Shown here in pieces: positions 28,101 to 37,985 of a stretch of DNA of 64,000 bases. The notes under the pieces were generated by a model. It ran no database searches. It was not told the DNA's origin and worked only from the letters and a program-made list of their open reading frames with translations. The number at the start of each line of letters is the position of its first letter. Within the stretch, counting starts at the first letter, position 1. A program made the position numbers and the translations under genes. The DNA comes from Balanoglossus misakiensis (taxonomy: Eukaryota > Hemichordata), in NCBI GenBank assembly GCA_040954595.2, contig CM082582.2, forward strand, positions 10,354,001 to 10,418,000, written 5' to 3'.

Positions 28101-30983
28101 AACAATTATGGTTAATGCTGTTCATTTGTTTTGTCAAAATTAAGAGTCCTGGCTCTTGTAAAGTGCTCTTGGCCGATCGCTGTATGTGTGAACTTAAGTG
28201 AACTTAAGTTGAGAACTTAGTGTAATACTTACGAACGCAGTCTGGGAACTGGCCTGTAATCAACCAGACACCGTCACCGTTGTTACAGCTGAACACCGTC
28301 GTTCTCGGGTTCGTCTCCCAAGTATAGCCGTCTAAGCATGAGATTTCCAACTCACTACATACACGAACACAGATAAAAGGAACCACTTTAGGTTAAATCT
28401 TAGGATCTCTCTGAACAGATCGATGAAATCTCTCCAGAAGGGATTAATTGAGTGTGACCTTTCCAAAGAGCTCGAATGTACACCGCCTCACATTTCCTGT
28501 TTTTGTAAACCAACTCTGCGGGCGCTGTTCCCCCTCCCCTTTGGGGATTTGGGGAGGGTGCATTCACAATATGATTTGTTTGCCTTGTTTTGAAGTCACG
28601 GATGACACCGCCCGACCAAATGACGTGATGCCACAACTCTCTCACATTTAAAAACTCAACCTGGTCTATCACACAAAGTTTTATTAAGTACTAGTATCTC
28701 TAAGTCACTCACTAATTGAACTGTAGAGCGAATGGGTTTCATTCATCATATACATGTACTGTGAAAATGACCCTAGTAGTGAGTAGTGCTTACCTTGTTG
28801 AAGAAAATGTGCGAATTTCTAGCTGGCCATTTTCGGGAGCGCTCGGCGTATTCCGAATGCATAGATTAACTGTATTTTGGTCGTCTGTGAAAATACAATA
28901 CATAGCAGTGAAACTTTTACAGGTCAAAGTTAAATCTGTTCACATTTAAGATGTCAAAGTATTGGCAACTTTTTAAAAACTGTCCCTTATACAACAATTT
29001 GCTCTAAATGAATCTTGGTTGATTGGATGGGGAGCCCAAACTTCACTATGTCAAACAGATGAAAAAATTTATAAAAACAAAGAACTATGATGATATTTCC
29101 CGTAGAGGGCGGTTTCACGAATAGCATGAGCAAACTTTAATACCATAGTTATAGTTGCATCACAGTCCCTCTAACTACATTTGTAGACTGTATACACATT
29201 AGCTGGACTGTGTATATAATATATATTATATACATGTGTATATATAGGCCCGGGAGTAATAGGTCTATGGTATAAACAATTATGAATCGCATTTTTCGGT
29301 TGGTGAGGGGGGTAACATCCCTTCCAAGTATTCAAAAACCAGTGTATACTGGATTTCGTCGTTTGGTGACCTTCGAATAGCGTCAGTGTAATGGTAGCAC
29401 GTGATAATTCCACCGTCTCCACAGTAACGTCACGGTGCACCAAATACGAGTATTTCCTCGCACGTAAAAATGTTGATCAACAGGGCCGGTCAGTGTCACC
29501 TGCGATTCGCAAGAATCACGAGGCCCAGATTCGCGTCCGACTTGGCACGGCCGCTGGTTTTTGTCCAAATTCCTGACACCTAAACCGAAGACACGCAACT
29601 GGAAATTTTACCGCAATTTATTTTGGTAGTTCCAAAATTGATCGTACCTACGTGATGAATTCCCTCGCTAACCATGCTAATTTTCCATATCATGCAGCAT
29701 ATATTTCAAAAATACGCGTTCTAGTAATTTCCACAGTACAAAATCAGAAGACGGGATATGGGGATGTAGATGACGCACTTTTATGAGCAAATATTGATAA
29801 ATGTTTACAGGCTACAGGTCTCAGCGAACCCAGGGTCATCTTATGCATCAGAACCGGTTTTCCGCGAAAGGGTTATCATTCCGCTGATAGCCGAGTTTGT
29901 AAAACCGCCTGAAAGATTCTGAATAGGAAAACTGGCATCTCTTCTGTGGTCCGTCAGAATCGATCCATTTGCTTCAAAATGGCGTACAAGCAGATCATTT
30001 TACAACCAGTCGTCCGTAGTGATATATATACTCTGTTCTTTATTCAACCCGATCGATTCTTATGGTAGGTGATTACATTTTGGAGTATAGCAGTGAGCAG
30101 ATTTTTTTAACCCTTGAAGAATTTGGGCGATGAAAAATCGAGAAATGCCCGTTCGGCCTTCTTTGACCTTGCATATAATTGCACTGCGTGTTTAGAAGAC
30201 ACAGACTCTATCTACGCATCATTGCACTATGGCGGGGCAGCATTATCTTCACACAGAACCGACGTAAAACACGACCTCTTGTATTAATTCCACTGACATG
30301 GGTAAATTACTTACCACGTGATGTCGTCTGTTCCTCACTCGGTGAAGGGGTCACCGCGCTAAATGTTGGAAGACGAGCTGTAAACAGACAGAGATTTTTT
30401 TATCAGACAGAAATTCTGGAAAATAGCCAGACAAAATACGCAACAGAATGTAATATAGAGATAACACGGCTCTAGCAACTGAAATTTATACTTACGTATT
30501 GGCACGGCCCTTCTTTCTCGCCGAAGGACTCTGTATAGAAAAGAGAAAAGTTGTCAAATTAACAGAAAACAGCTAGGACTGGTCATGACATCCCGTGAAA
30601 CATAACGCGGCTGTGTAAATGGTCGATTAGAGCACGTACAGCGCTTAAAAATCTCGCCCCCTTCTGATATAGCCCACAGTGACTATAGAACTTTTCTCAG
30701 ACTTTTTCAGTCACCACTTGTGTGTGTCTGCTTTAGATTGAAATTGTTACCTCGAGCAGCCTGTACGATTTGTTTGAATTGCAACGTAAATCTGCCGATT
30801 GAATGGTTAATTTAGTTTCAACTTATGAAAGTGCAATTGTGCAAGATTTAAAAAAGTAAACGTTAAAAAGCAAGATTTGACTTACCCGTCGCTTTCCTCT
30901 AAAGTCAGCACGCCGGAGACGATGATATGTAGAAGAAACCATAGATAACTTGTGCGAAGTACTGAGACACTAATCAGTGCCAT
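3885..30983 (-). CDS. Giant gel-forming-mucin / VWF-family protein with N-terminal lectin, sushi and EGF modules
   Basis: My model has 59 coding exons from ATG at 30983-30981 to TAG at 3887-3885. Phases agree at every junction and the total is 14,085 bases (about 4,694 aa). Order: signal peptide (residues 1-24); sushi-EGF-sushi-sushi-EGF-EGF-sushi (66-439); C-type lectin domain (440-605); D1, D2, D', D3 (606-1794); five Thr/Pro-rich + WxxW units (1795-3220); linker with TIL, VWC and LDLa (3221-3540); two VWD-C8-TIL assemblies (about 3565-4234); VWC-like array (4235-4602); cystine knot (4603-4694). In VWF and secreted mucins the D assemblies drive disulfide-linked multimers and the cystine knot dimerises. 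A secreted, polymerising, heavily glycosylated mucus or matrix protein is therefore inferred. The core resembles MUC2/MUC5/hemocytin-type genes; the lectin head does not, so I give no symbol. Errors in single small exons are possible. Confidence 0.88.
4305..7568 (-). other. Mucin VWC-like / Cys cassette array
   Basis: Twelve small exons: 7534-7568, 7224-7389, 6941-7054, 6593-6697, 6337-6444, 6122-6162, 5785-5845, 5561-5619, 5292-5432, 4890-4976, 4522-4659 and 4305-4353. Four consecutive exons (7224-7389 to 6337-6444) end in the same pattern, CC-x4-C-G ([32 protein letters not shown]). VWC-like hallmarks follow (CRTCEC, VCCGRC, GCCQYC). Confidence 0.75.
7883..9381 (-). other. Mucin fifth VWD-C8-TIL assembly
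   Basis: Exons 9155-9381 ([15 protein letters not shown]), 8794-8992 (TEGLCG), 8292-8645 (C8: [18 protein letters not shown]) and 7883-8059 (TIL). Vertebrate gel-forming mucins have only one VWD on this side of the mucin region; this gene has two. Confidence 0.82.
9546..11452 (-). other. Mucin fourth VWD-C8-TIL assembly (D4-like)
   Basis: The VWD starts in exon 11210-11452 ([12 protein letters not shown]) and continues in 10359-10848 ([17 protein letters not shown]). C8 is 9944-10152 and TIL is 9546-9728. The CGLCG motif is degenerate (QGMCG), as is usual for D4 of mucins. Confidence 0.8.
11210..12742 (-). other. Mucin linker: TIL-like, VWC-like, Thr-rich spacer, LDLa
   Basis: Exon 12486-12742 is Cys-rich ([10 protein letters not shown]...). 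Exon 11636-12338 carries a VWC-like start ([12 protein letters not shown]), a Thr/Pro spacer, a TIL-like part ([16 protein letters not shown]), then an LDL-receptor class A module ending [16 protein letters not shown] with the calcium-binding acidic residues. Exon 11210-11452 adds GCRICTC and begins the fourth VWD. Confidence 0.75.
12908..17715 (-). other. Mucin Thr/Pro-rich domains with five WxxW (CysD-like) modules
   Basis: Five single-exon units, each a Thr/Pro-rich stretch followed by a WxxW domain: 17006-17715 (CDSWTPWLN), 16421-16888 (GFTDWFSV, i.e. FxxW), 15638-16294 (GWGPWMDV), 13996-15528 (GWSDWMSL) and 12908-13816 (GWTEWMNA). Each module carries conserved Cys and ends in a YEVxxxCxC-type motif. 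Thr/Pro stretches are expected to be O-glycosylated. WxxW modules of MUC2/MUC5 sit in the same place and are thought to adjust cross-linking. All five exons start and end in phase 1 (the first starts in phase 2), so gain or loss of units by exon duplication would keep the frame. Confidence 0.88.
14375..15409 (-). repeat. Coding tandem repeat, 81-bp unit, about 12.8 copies
   Basis: A 27-residue unit (begins [20 protein letters not shown], ends TTGPEYT) repeats inside one exon of the mucin. Copies are nearly identical at DNA level; differences are mostly silent (T/C in the Thr-Gly codon region) plus one Gly-to-Arg change after the third copy. Every copy holds an N-V-T sequon and a KEE charged patch. 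Confidence 0.95.
17923..19350 (-). other. Mucin D3 assembly (VWD-C8-TIL)
   Basis: Exons 18921-19350 ([14 protein letters not shown]), 18293-18686 (C8) and 17923-18187 (TIL). The C8 holds [16 protein letters not shown] and SIAAYTQKC, very like D3 of VWF and MUC2, whose cysteines make intermolecular bonds. The VWD motif reads VTGLCG, lacking the first cysteine of CGLCG. Confidence 0.82.
19497..19946 (-). other. Mucin E2 and D' region
   Basis: Exons 19750-19946 (CTHGTWQC, then TIL' with [14 protein letters not shown]) and 19497-19590 (E' start, [10 protein letters not shown]). A TIL'-E' without its own VWD directly before D3 is the hallmark D' arrangement of VWF and gel-forming mucins. Confidence 0.8.
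20089..21927 (-). other. Mucin D2 assembly (VWD-C8-TIL)
   Basis: Exons 21759-21927 ([15 protein letters not shown]), 21487-21634, 21174-21296 ([12 protein letters not shown]), 20849-21032, 20474-20665 (C8) and 20089-20326 (TIL). The CXXC motif is intact. Unlike the single-exon VWD of D1, the D2 VWD is split by several introns. Confidence 0.85.
22186..24078 (-). other. Mucin D1 assembly (VWD-C8-TIL-E)
   Basis: Exons 23515-24078 (whole [15 protein letters not shown] and the CXXC motif [10 protein letters not shown]), 23177-23304, 22847-23003 (C8), 22425-22662 (TIL) and 22186-22232 (E: CEDGEWRC). In this family the VWD of D1 carries the CGLCG motif linked to intermolecular disulfide exchange; it is intact here. 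Confidence 0.85.
24323..25140 (-). other. Mucin C-type lectin domain
   Basis: Exons 24723-25140 and 24323-24402. A Thr/Pro/Glu linker precedes a lectin fold: NQANKYC helix, [11 protein letters not shown], a YWVG core, WLNGS, SPDQPNN, then QLWEKPRRTP and FVCQI. The loop carries QPN rather than canonical EPN or QPD, and the WND calcium motif is not intact, so calcium-dependent sugar binding is uncertain. Confidence 0.85.
25450..28884 (-). other. Mucin N-terminal sushi (CCP) and EGF-like modules
   Basis: Sushi 1 is split over 28794-28884 and 28233-28354 ([10 protein letters not shown], then YTWETNP and a final PDC). EGF 1 is 27598-27699. Sushi 2 is 27382-27460 plus 27030-27151. Sushi 3 is 26773-26854 plus 26405-26523. 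EGF 2 is 26080-26175, EGF 3 is 25798-25920, and sushi 4 is 25450-25635. The split sushi modules each carry an internal phase-2 intron. Every outer border is phase 1, the class expected for exon-shuffled extracellular modules. Confidence 0.85.
28885..30314 (-). other. Mucin intron 3 (1.4 kb)
   Basis: No exon, RNA gene or clear mobile element seen. It contains an imperfect AT palindrome around 29214-29248 and a TAGAGGGCGG motif at 29103-29112. Confidence 0.6.
30315..30983 (-). other. Mucin exons 1-3: signal peptide, basic site, Ser/Thr/Pro spacer
   Basis: Exons 30886-30983, 30496-30530 and 30315-30377. Exon 1 starts [20 protein letters not shown], a hydrophobic secretion signal with likely cleavage near Ser23-Gly24. 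Exon 2 encodes LRRERRAVP (residues 35-43), a furin-type dibasic cluster. Exon 3 is a short Ser/Thr/Pro spacer. Confidence 0.8.
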
Positions 30984-31198
30984 TATTCAGTTGTTGAGCG
31001 ATCAAATTAAACTTTTTTTACCGTGGTCGAAACTCGTCGGAAGTTTTAAAGCTTAGAAAAAATGTTACTTAAAAGTTACGACTTGTAGCTAAGGCCTAAT
31101 GGTTTACAGGGCAATTTATGTGTTTTAAATAAGAGATAAATAAGACTATGTGGCTAATCTTGCCACTAAGCAATTAAAGATTCATTGCGGCGCAAGGG

Positions 31199-31265
31199 TT
31201 TATATACCGACTGTCGGCAGCTACGCCCGGAGTTTTCGGAAACTCACCTGGACAGCTCGACCAAT
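31199..31265 (-). promoter_or_regulatory. Core promoter of the mucin gene (TATA + CCAAT)
   Basis: Minus-strand TATATAAA (plus 31199-31206) lies about 215 bases upstream of the mucin ATG. Plus-strand CCAATCA (31261-31267), an NF-Y-type box in either orientation, lies about 60 bases further upstream. Transcription would start near 31170, giving a roughly 190-base 5' UTR. Confidence 0.6.
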
Positions 31266-31269
31266 CAGA

Positions 31270-32695
31270 TCGCTGGATGGGACTTGTCACCTTGGTGACG
31301 GAATGGTTATTTGAATATGTTGATTTATTTTGACAAATATAGCAAGGCTGAACATGACAAACCCTTGTTCTCGGAAACTCTCCGAATACCGGAATTACTT
31401 ATCCGAAAGGGTGCACGTCACTTAAAGATTCCTCGCTTCCGGAGCAATTCGCGCTATTGCTCAAGAAATAACATATATTAAACGCGATCGTTTCCGCATT
31501 GTGGCGATCGAAGTAGAACACGCTAAGCTTCTAACTGATACACAGGTATTTTATTGTAATGGCAGAAATCGTTACAATGATAGGCGAATCCTATTTTTTC
31601 TTCTGGAAAACCTTCAGTGTTTTGCGATCAACACAGTCTATCTAAAGAATACTTCCACCGTCGGATTATAGCTGCAGAACGTCACGTCACGTGCACACGA
31701 ATTTGTTTACAATAAACTGAACGCTGACACGACGTGCGACACGTATCGGAATTTCAAGACCATAAAGGCATATCAAGGTAAAAAAAGAATAATTCACGGT
31801 AGTTTTTCTTTAAAACCTTGTGGAGTGTATGCATTTGCCAAACACTCAAATGCACGCTCTGAGCGGATTTTCCCGAACTGACATTGATCAGCGGTTCATG
31901 AGTAAGGTGAACGACCTTGTATGACAAAATAACATGGTAGCTAGTAATCACAGAACGTTTTAAGAAAACAAATTCATTGCATCGATGGACTATATCCTAT
32001 CTTTGTATTTTCTCGAGCATGTAACTCTTTCCTCTATACATGTAATAGCGACTCGCGGGCTGTGACTACAATCCGATGACTCCCAAATTCACGTGCCGGA
32101 AACTTCGAAGTTCTTTCCATAGCGACAGTGTTGCGTAGAAACAAGGAAGTCTTAACCCCACCCCAGCTCACGTGGTATGTTTGAACTTGACACTGAGAGA
32201 GACCGTGAATAAACCAATCTCGTCCGAGTTTCCAAGTACACATGTACACATTTCTCACGTCCCTTTTTCAAGTATCAGTAAACTCCGGTTTGATACCCTT
32301 TGATAATTGTGGTGCTGATTACTAATACAGTACTACTAATCCATTACTCCGGAATAGGCAGTGCCAGGCTCCGGTTTGAACGAAACACTCTCATTGCAAT
32401 TAGCTGCTTCAGTCGTGATCTCGGTTTTAATGGACACATCCGCAGTGGTACCTGGCACACGGGCAATATACAGGGCGTGTCACGTACAAGAAAGCGAAAG
32501 TGACAGTCCGTGCCCACGTGGCCTTGTTGGTGTCGCATATTCAGGGCGCACATTGTTACCTCACGATATTTCTTATCGTAGACCAGGTGGTAGCCCCCAC
32601 AAAATGTATATTTTCACAAGGCTGAGTGTCTGAGCTTTACTTCGTGTGGCCAATTATCATAGTGAACAGAGAGACATGACTGATCTTGGTGTAGG

Positions 32696-32726
<31 letters not shown>

Positions 32727-35700
32727 CGTCTTATAAATTCGGCGCCTTCATGCCTTGTCATAGATATGGAATTCTAGTAATTATAGTGTTCTTTTCATTT
32801 TATTTAGCCTACAGCGTCAACAATGTGACTGAAACAAGAAATTAGTTTCAAGATATATCAAATCAGACCAAGTTAAACACATAGCAATTATAACACTAAT
32901 GGATTCGGAGAATTCAAAATACTGTGTTACAGAACCCTGTTGAGTTTAAACACTTTTGTTGATTTTAGAGATAATTACTTTCAATAACTTTCGTTCATTT
33001 TTTTCGGGTAATCGATTCGAGAGGAAATTGCTCTTACGAGCGAATGTGGGTGGTCATACGCGCTAGGGGGTGACGGCTGACCACGGGTCCAATTATCACG
33101 GCCGTGCCCCTGTCAACCAAAAATAGAAATAGAATGATTTATGTTTTCCTCCTGAAATGACGTCATCGTGTCACTTTTTCGCAAAGGACTGCAAAAAGTA
33201 GGCTGGCATACGGGCATTCCACAAGGAAAGTGTATACTTGTTCACAAAGCAAGTAATAGCACAAGACAAAGTCTCTTTCCGCAAGAGGTGTTTGCGTTGG
33301 CCAATCGTCAAAAAGACACTTGCGCGTACACATTTGTCATAAAGAAAAGGATATTTTATTCCCTGCATGACATTTCACTTTTCACGCACTGCCATGCATG
33401 GTAAAAAAATCCCATGCTAGACATAGTACATTGTATGAGTTTATCTTCTGTTCAAACAGCCCAGTGTATGTGATATGCACTGGGCGCATTTCATGAGTCA
33501 CCGTATACGCTTTCCTCTGATCGTGAATTTCGACTTGGCGGCGGAAACGGTTTTTACTTGGTAATTCATCAGAACGCTGTCTTTGAGTTTGCGAAGCCGG
33601 CGATCGTTGAACTCGAAATAGAACACCGTACGTCGTACCACAGCTGGAAACATTCCCTTGCAATCCGACCCGACGCGAAATTAGACGTCGGACACTTTCG
33701 CCGAGTGGTGGCGTTTTACCTAAACTCGCGACTTCATTCGTGGAAAACCGGATACTCGCATCCACTAGTTTGTCGGTGTTATTACATGCCTTTTAGTCTG
33801 AGAACAAATGCGCTAAAATAAGAAAGACATTCAATATATCCACTGGTTTATTCCTTTTAAACTGTTTCACGCTTCGACAAGCTTGTCTCTGTATACTGTT
33901 ACCAAACGCTGGGGCTACGGTCTATTTGATACCAACCCTGGTGAAATTGTATCTCGTAATATTTCCATAAACAAGGAGACCTTGCACGGCCTGAACAATA
34001 CATATCGGTCGATAGGTTAATTTTAGCATCATTAGAGAGTGGGGAAACTCCGCGGGGGCACACACGTCCGGCTACTGACTCTTTCGTAGAAAAAATGGCG
34101 TAGTCATAGCTAGTTTAGTTTAGCTTGATTTGGTTGCTTATAGATGGCAAACTAAGTTCAAATAATCCCCTGGCCAAAACACCCGCCAAAGTTTAATAAG
34201 CCCATGTCCATGTTACTGTTTTATTTTGAAGTCAATACTTAAAAAAATAAATTGTCTGTAATGCCACCAAGACGCGAAGATGCGTCCTGTACTTTCGTTG
34301 GTAATAAAACAGCGAATATTATTGAGAATTGTGCGGATTTGCGGGGTGTGCTCGTTCATTTACATGGATGACGTCATAATTCACTCGAGATGTATAAGCC
34401 CTTTAGGCCAGGATAATTAAGTATAATCGCTATTTTACGTCCACTCAAAATTTTGAAAGTTTGACTGTACGAGTGATGTACATGTACGTCACAACTAAGC
34501 TTACCATTTTGTGAGGACGCGTCCGCCACACAAACACACACTGCCTCTGGAGGATTTTCAACTTAAGATTAACAGATATTGTCAATTTAATCTCATCAAC
34601 TTCTAATACGTAGTCTTTGAAGATCATAAAAGATTACCTTATGGAAAGTAACGTAATGCTTACTCGATTAGAGTTTTGGAAACATTCAATATTTATTTCC
34701 GGGTCTTCCCAACAAGCTAGCAGATTTTTTCTCGGGTAAAATTAGTTAGAAACGTGTAAATATTGATCATATAATAGTTAGTGCTAATTCGCGTCATGGG
34801 TACAAGGACATCCTTCAGTTGACAGGGGCGCAGATTGTATCTGGGGAAACTGACTCTGTTTGTGGAATTGTAGTTTTGTTAATCAATTATCCAAACCCTG
34901 AACTCCAAAAGTATATAATTCTTAAAGCCCAGATATAGGGAATCCGATCGTGCACAATGCACAACCATGATTTATACAGTGGTCACGTGACAAATGATAC
35001 AGTTTGCGCTAAAGGGTACGTCTGTTCGTCAGTACATCTGTCATCTATCTTATAAAATACTCAGTGTATGTAAGAGATTATCTTCTCTGAATATGCAATG
35101 ACTGAAATGTTTGAAACGGTGTACCTGGGAAGTGACTTCGATCGTTTTCGCAGAGATCTCTACGGGAAAGCTGTGTTCGAATGAAAACATATCCGTTGTA
35201 ATTACATTTCACAGTTTATACACCGCCTCGGGCTTAAATTTAGTTTTTTTTTGCCCGGTACGATTAAGTTTGCTCCAGTAAGTTTAAATAATGCGGTAAA
35301 CGTGTCAGTTACCACTGCCCCCTCCTTTCTGGCCAAGTGTGCTTCGTGGAAATCATAGTTCATAGACCTTGAAAAAACTTGGTAAAAGTAATCCAGCGCG
35401 CTATGCTCACTCACAAAACTACCCCGGTGTTTACAGAGGCTTTCGGTGCAATATGTACCTAGTATTCTTTACGCGTCACCAAACAGTTGTAAAAAAATTC
35501 GTCACGACATGATGCCTGAAGGTCAAGATAAAAACATACATGTTCAAGTGCACGTCTTAAAACTGACCAACCCTGAAATTGCGATTTTTTTTACATATCT
35601 GACTGTCAGAAATAAACGAACCATATACACAGAACTTGAAAAGGGCTTTGCTTTTATTGGGGCGAAAATGCATTTACACATGTAGTTAATGTCTGTCCAG

Positions 35701-36071
35701 TTTTCGAATTTCTAATGTCTATACTTTTATTAACACTTTGTACTCGAGAACCATGTATATACTTTATACACTTTGTATTTAGTCAAGGTTACCATATAAA
35801 GTTGAGATCTAACCAATCACATGCATGTCATTTCGGATAGCCAAGCGACAAAATTGCGCCACTACATGGTAATTAGAAGAATTAGACACGCCCTTTTGAC
35901 CATAATACATGGCATCATTATGTAAATTAGATTAATTATACTTTACTCGATCGTACTAGTTCAGGGGCGGGTTGTTTGAATGTGAAAGCATCACAATGAG
36001 AGAAAAATACAGTGGCTTTAAAAGCGACATAATTGCGAGTATGACACACGAAATCGTTAAAATATGGCCTT
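31270..36071. other. Non-coding stretch upstream of the mucin gene
   Basis: No supported gene. Open frames here (for example around 33382-33821 on both strands) lack starts, splice context or family likeness. Contains (GTT)n at 32695-32727. Confidence 0.5.
32695..32727. repeat. (GTT)11 microsatellite
   Basis: Uninterrupted GTT trinucleotide run. Confidence 0.95.
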
Positions 36072-36077
36072 TTTATT
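36072..36077 (-). terminator. Candidate poly(A) signal of the neuropeptide-like gene
   Basis: AATAAA on the minus strand, about 500 bases after the stop codon at 36578. Weak evidence by itself. Confidence 0.3.
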
Positions 36078-36577
36078 AAAACATGTGAAATATTTTCAGC
36101 AACCGGAGCCCATGACATTGTGACAATGCGTTGTTTCTTTGTACCACATTCTAAGCTTTTTTAATATAACATATTCTGGTTTGGTGTGTTTATAAACAGA
36201 AAAGTCGCACAAGAAAGGGACTGTGGTCTGTGTATAAGCAAAGTTATATTGGACTGCCCTAAGTTTTCTCTTCAAGTAGAATAAAGTTAAGACTGAGACA
36301 ACCTCAAGACAACGACATCGAGCTTACAGGACCTAGCTATACCTGTTCGATAGCATGCAAGTTTAATATTATTGCTGGATGGTCGGTGTCTAAACATTGA
36401 TAGTTAAATAAAACTAATTCTGGTAATAAAAGGACCATATTTTAGCATTCAGCAGTTTCTCTTCACGTGGACGCAAACACGCACGGGACTTCGTTCATAA
36501 CGGCACAGTCAACGGGTTGTTTCTTTGGCGTTTGCAACAACTGTGGCTGGAAGAATTCTTCTCTTGTTTTCTCCTCT

Positions 36578-37985
36578 CTATTTCTTGTCAAACATGTTCG
36601 AATACAGATAATTGAATATTCTGAAGACTTTCACTGTGAAATAATCGGTCGTCTTTCTTGAGCGCTTACCGAAGCGTATGGCTGGGTTGATGGGTCTTCG
36701 TCCTGGAAAGAAAATGGAGGCTCCCGTCACTAACAGTTATATTTGAATTCTTTTTTTATTTTTTTGGAGGGGGCATTTCTCATCGCTTGATTAATCCACC
36801 CCACACATCTTCCTCTAAAATATGTAGAAAAGGTAAAAAGTCAACAAACACCGACCGCCAACCATCTTCCACCCCCGCGTACTCGCCCACATCAACCCAT
36901 ACATCATCATCAACAACAACAACAACAACAACAAGGTCCTGCAGTGTACACTGCCGCCAACCTGGCGCGGAAATATCGGACCAGTTGACTAAAGTGATCA
37001 ACTGATAAGTTGTCTACACCGTAGAGACGATAGACGATACTTTGTTGAGACTAGGTTTAATACTGTCCCGTGGTACTGCTTAGTGCCTTCAGCCATAATT
37101 CTCTGATCCGATCAGATCAATTCAAACCGCCTGAACTTCGACAATTCTCGGCTCGCCTCGGGTCAAACTGGAATCTCATATTCGCATAATCGTCATCGTT
37201 ATTATGAATATTTGATCATCACGTTATGCGATTAGAACTAAAAACTGCGGATCTTCCGCTCATGTAGCTCAAATATCGATGTGCAAATCAAAGTCTTCCT
37301 ATCTGTGCAAGACCTCGATCAACCACGAGTCAGTCTACCTTCCGGGTTGAAAAGGGGATACTTAACATAAAAAGTTAAATTTGCATAAAATTCATCATGA
37401 AAAACACTGCAAACTGAAACACCACTTCTATCGACAATTTAACCATATGTTGGTATTAAATGTGACCGTGAGTAGCTTCATTTGATCGAAAAAAAAGAAC
37501 TTTTAATTTTAAAGTAGGGTCAACGTTTAGTATGTAATCTGGCGAAAAATCACCCAAGAAACTTACGTAAAGTTACCATTTTAATCTAGATATGTACAGT
37601 TAATCGCGATTAGTGTAATTCAACCTGTACGTTTTTCTTATATTCGGTTAATTTTAGTATGCTGTGACAATACCACAAGCCAAATTTCAGACAAGGCGAA
37701 CCTCCAGTTTAATCGGGCAGAATCCAAAATGGCCGCCATGTCCAAAATGGCCGCCATGTTCATGTAGACGGTCACTGACTTACTTGGTGGTCCCAGGTCT
37801 CGAATGGTGCTCTTGGAAGGTTGCAAGTCTTTTGTTTTCGTGATGGCGGTGGCACACAGCTGCCTTAGATACATGGGGAGAACGGACATGTGGCAGGCTT
37901 CCAGGTTGCTATGGACCACACGCGAGAGGAAAACTACCGTCAGCGCCGAAACGCACAGGCATGTCACCAGGTACGTTGATTTCAT
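36578..37985 (-). CDS. Putative RFamide-type neuropeptide precursor (PINPAIRF-amide)
   Basis: Two coding exons: 37784-37985 (ATG at 37985, directly after an acceptor TTTTCAG) and 36578-36702 (stop TAG at 36580-36578), joined in phase 1; 108 aa. Residues 1-26 are a signal peptide (MKSTYLVTCLCVSALTVVFL onward). Cys31 and Cys44 flank HMSVLPMYLRQL, a possible disulfide loop. Across the splice junction the protein reads RRR-PINPAIRF-GKR (68-81): a basic cleavage site, an octapeptide, an amidation glycine and a dibasic site, followed by a 27-residue tail with no cysteine. In bilaterian neuropeptide precursors these marks predict a secreted C-terminally amidated peptide acting on a G-protein-coupled receptor. 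INPA recalls prolactin-releasing peptide, but the likeness is short. I do not recognise an orthologue. The bases encoding GKR (GGTAAGCGC) also match a splice donor, so the 3' end is ambiguous. Confidence 0.62.
36904..36934. repeat. (CAT)n(CAA)n microsatellite
   Basis: Short CAT run followed by a CAA run, inside the intron of the neuropeptide-like gene. Confidence 0.9.
37723..37758. repeat. Perfect 18-bp tandem duplication with YY1-like cores
   Basis: TCCAAAATGGCCGCCATG occurs twice head to tail, 26 bases downstream of the donor of the signal-peptide exon. Each unit holds AAAATGGC and GCCGCCATG, which resemble the YY1 core in opposite orientations. Confidence 0.75.

Noticed and set aside
29214-29248. 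AT-rich palindrome as a possible mobile-element end
   Set aside because: No matching partner, target-site duplication or coding part; low-complexity TA repeat explains it.
33382-33821. Overlapping open frames on both strands in CpG-rich sequence
   Set aside because: No start context, splice sites or homologous motif; may be a small CpG-rich element but not a gene I can support.
36670-36702. Reading this stretch as a 33-base micro-exon ending at the GTAAGC donor
   Set aside because: No partner exon found downstream, whereas read-through gives GKR and a stop after 27 more codons. Retained as an ambiguity in the findings.
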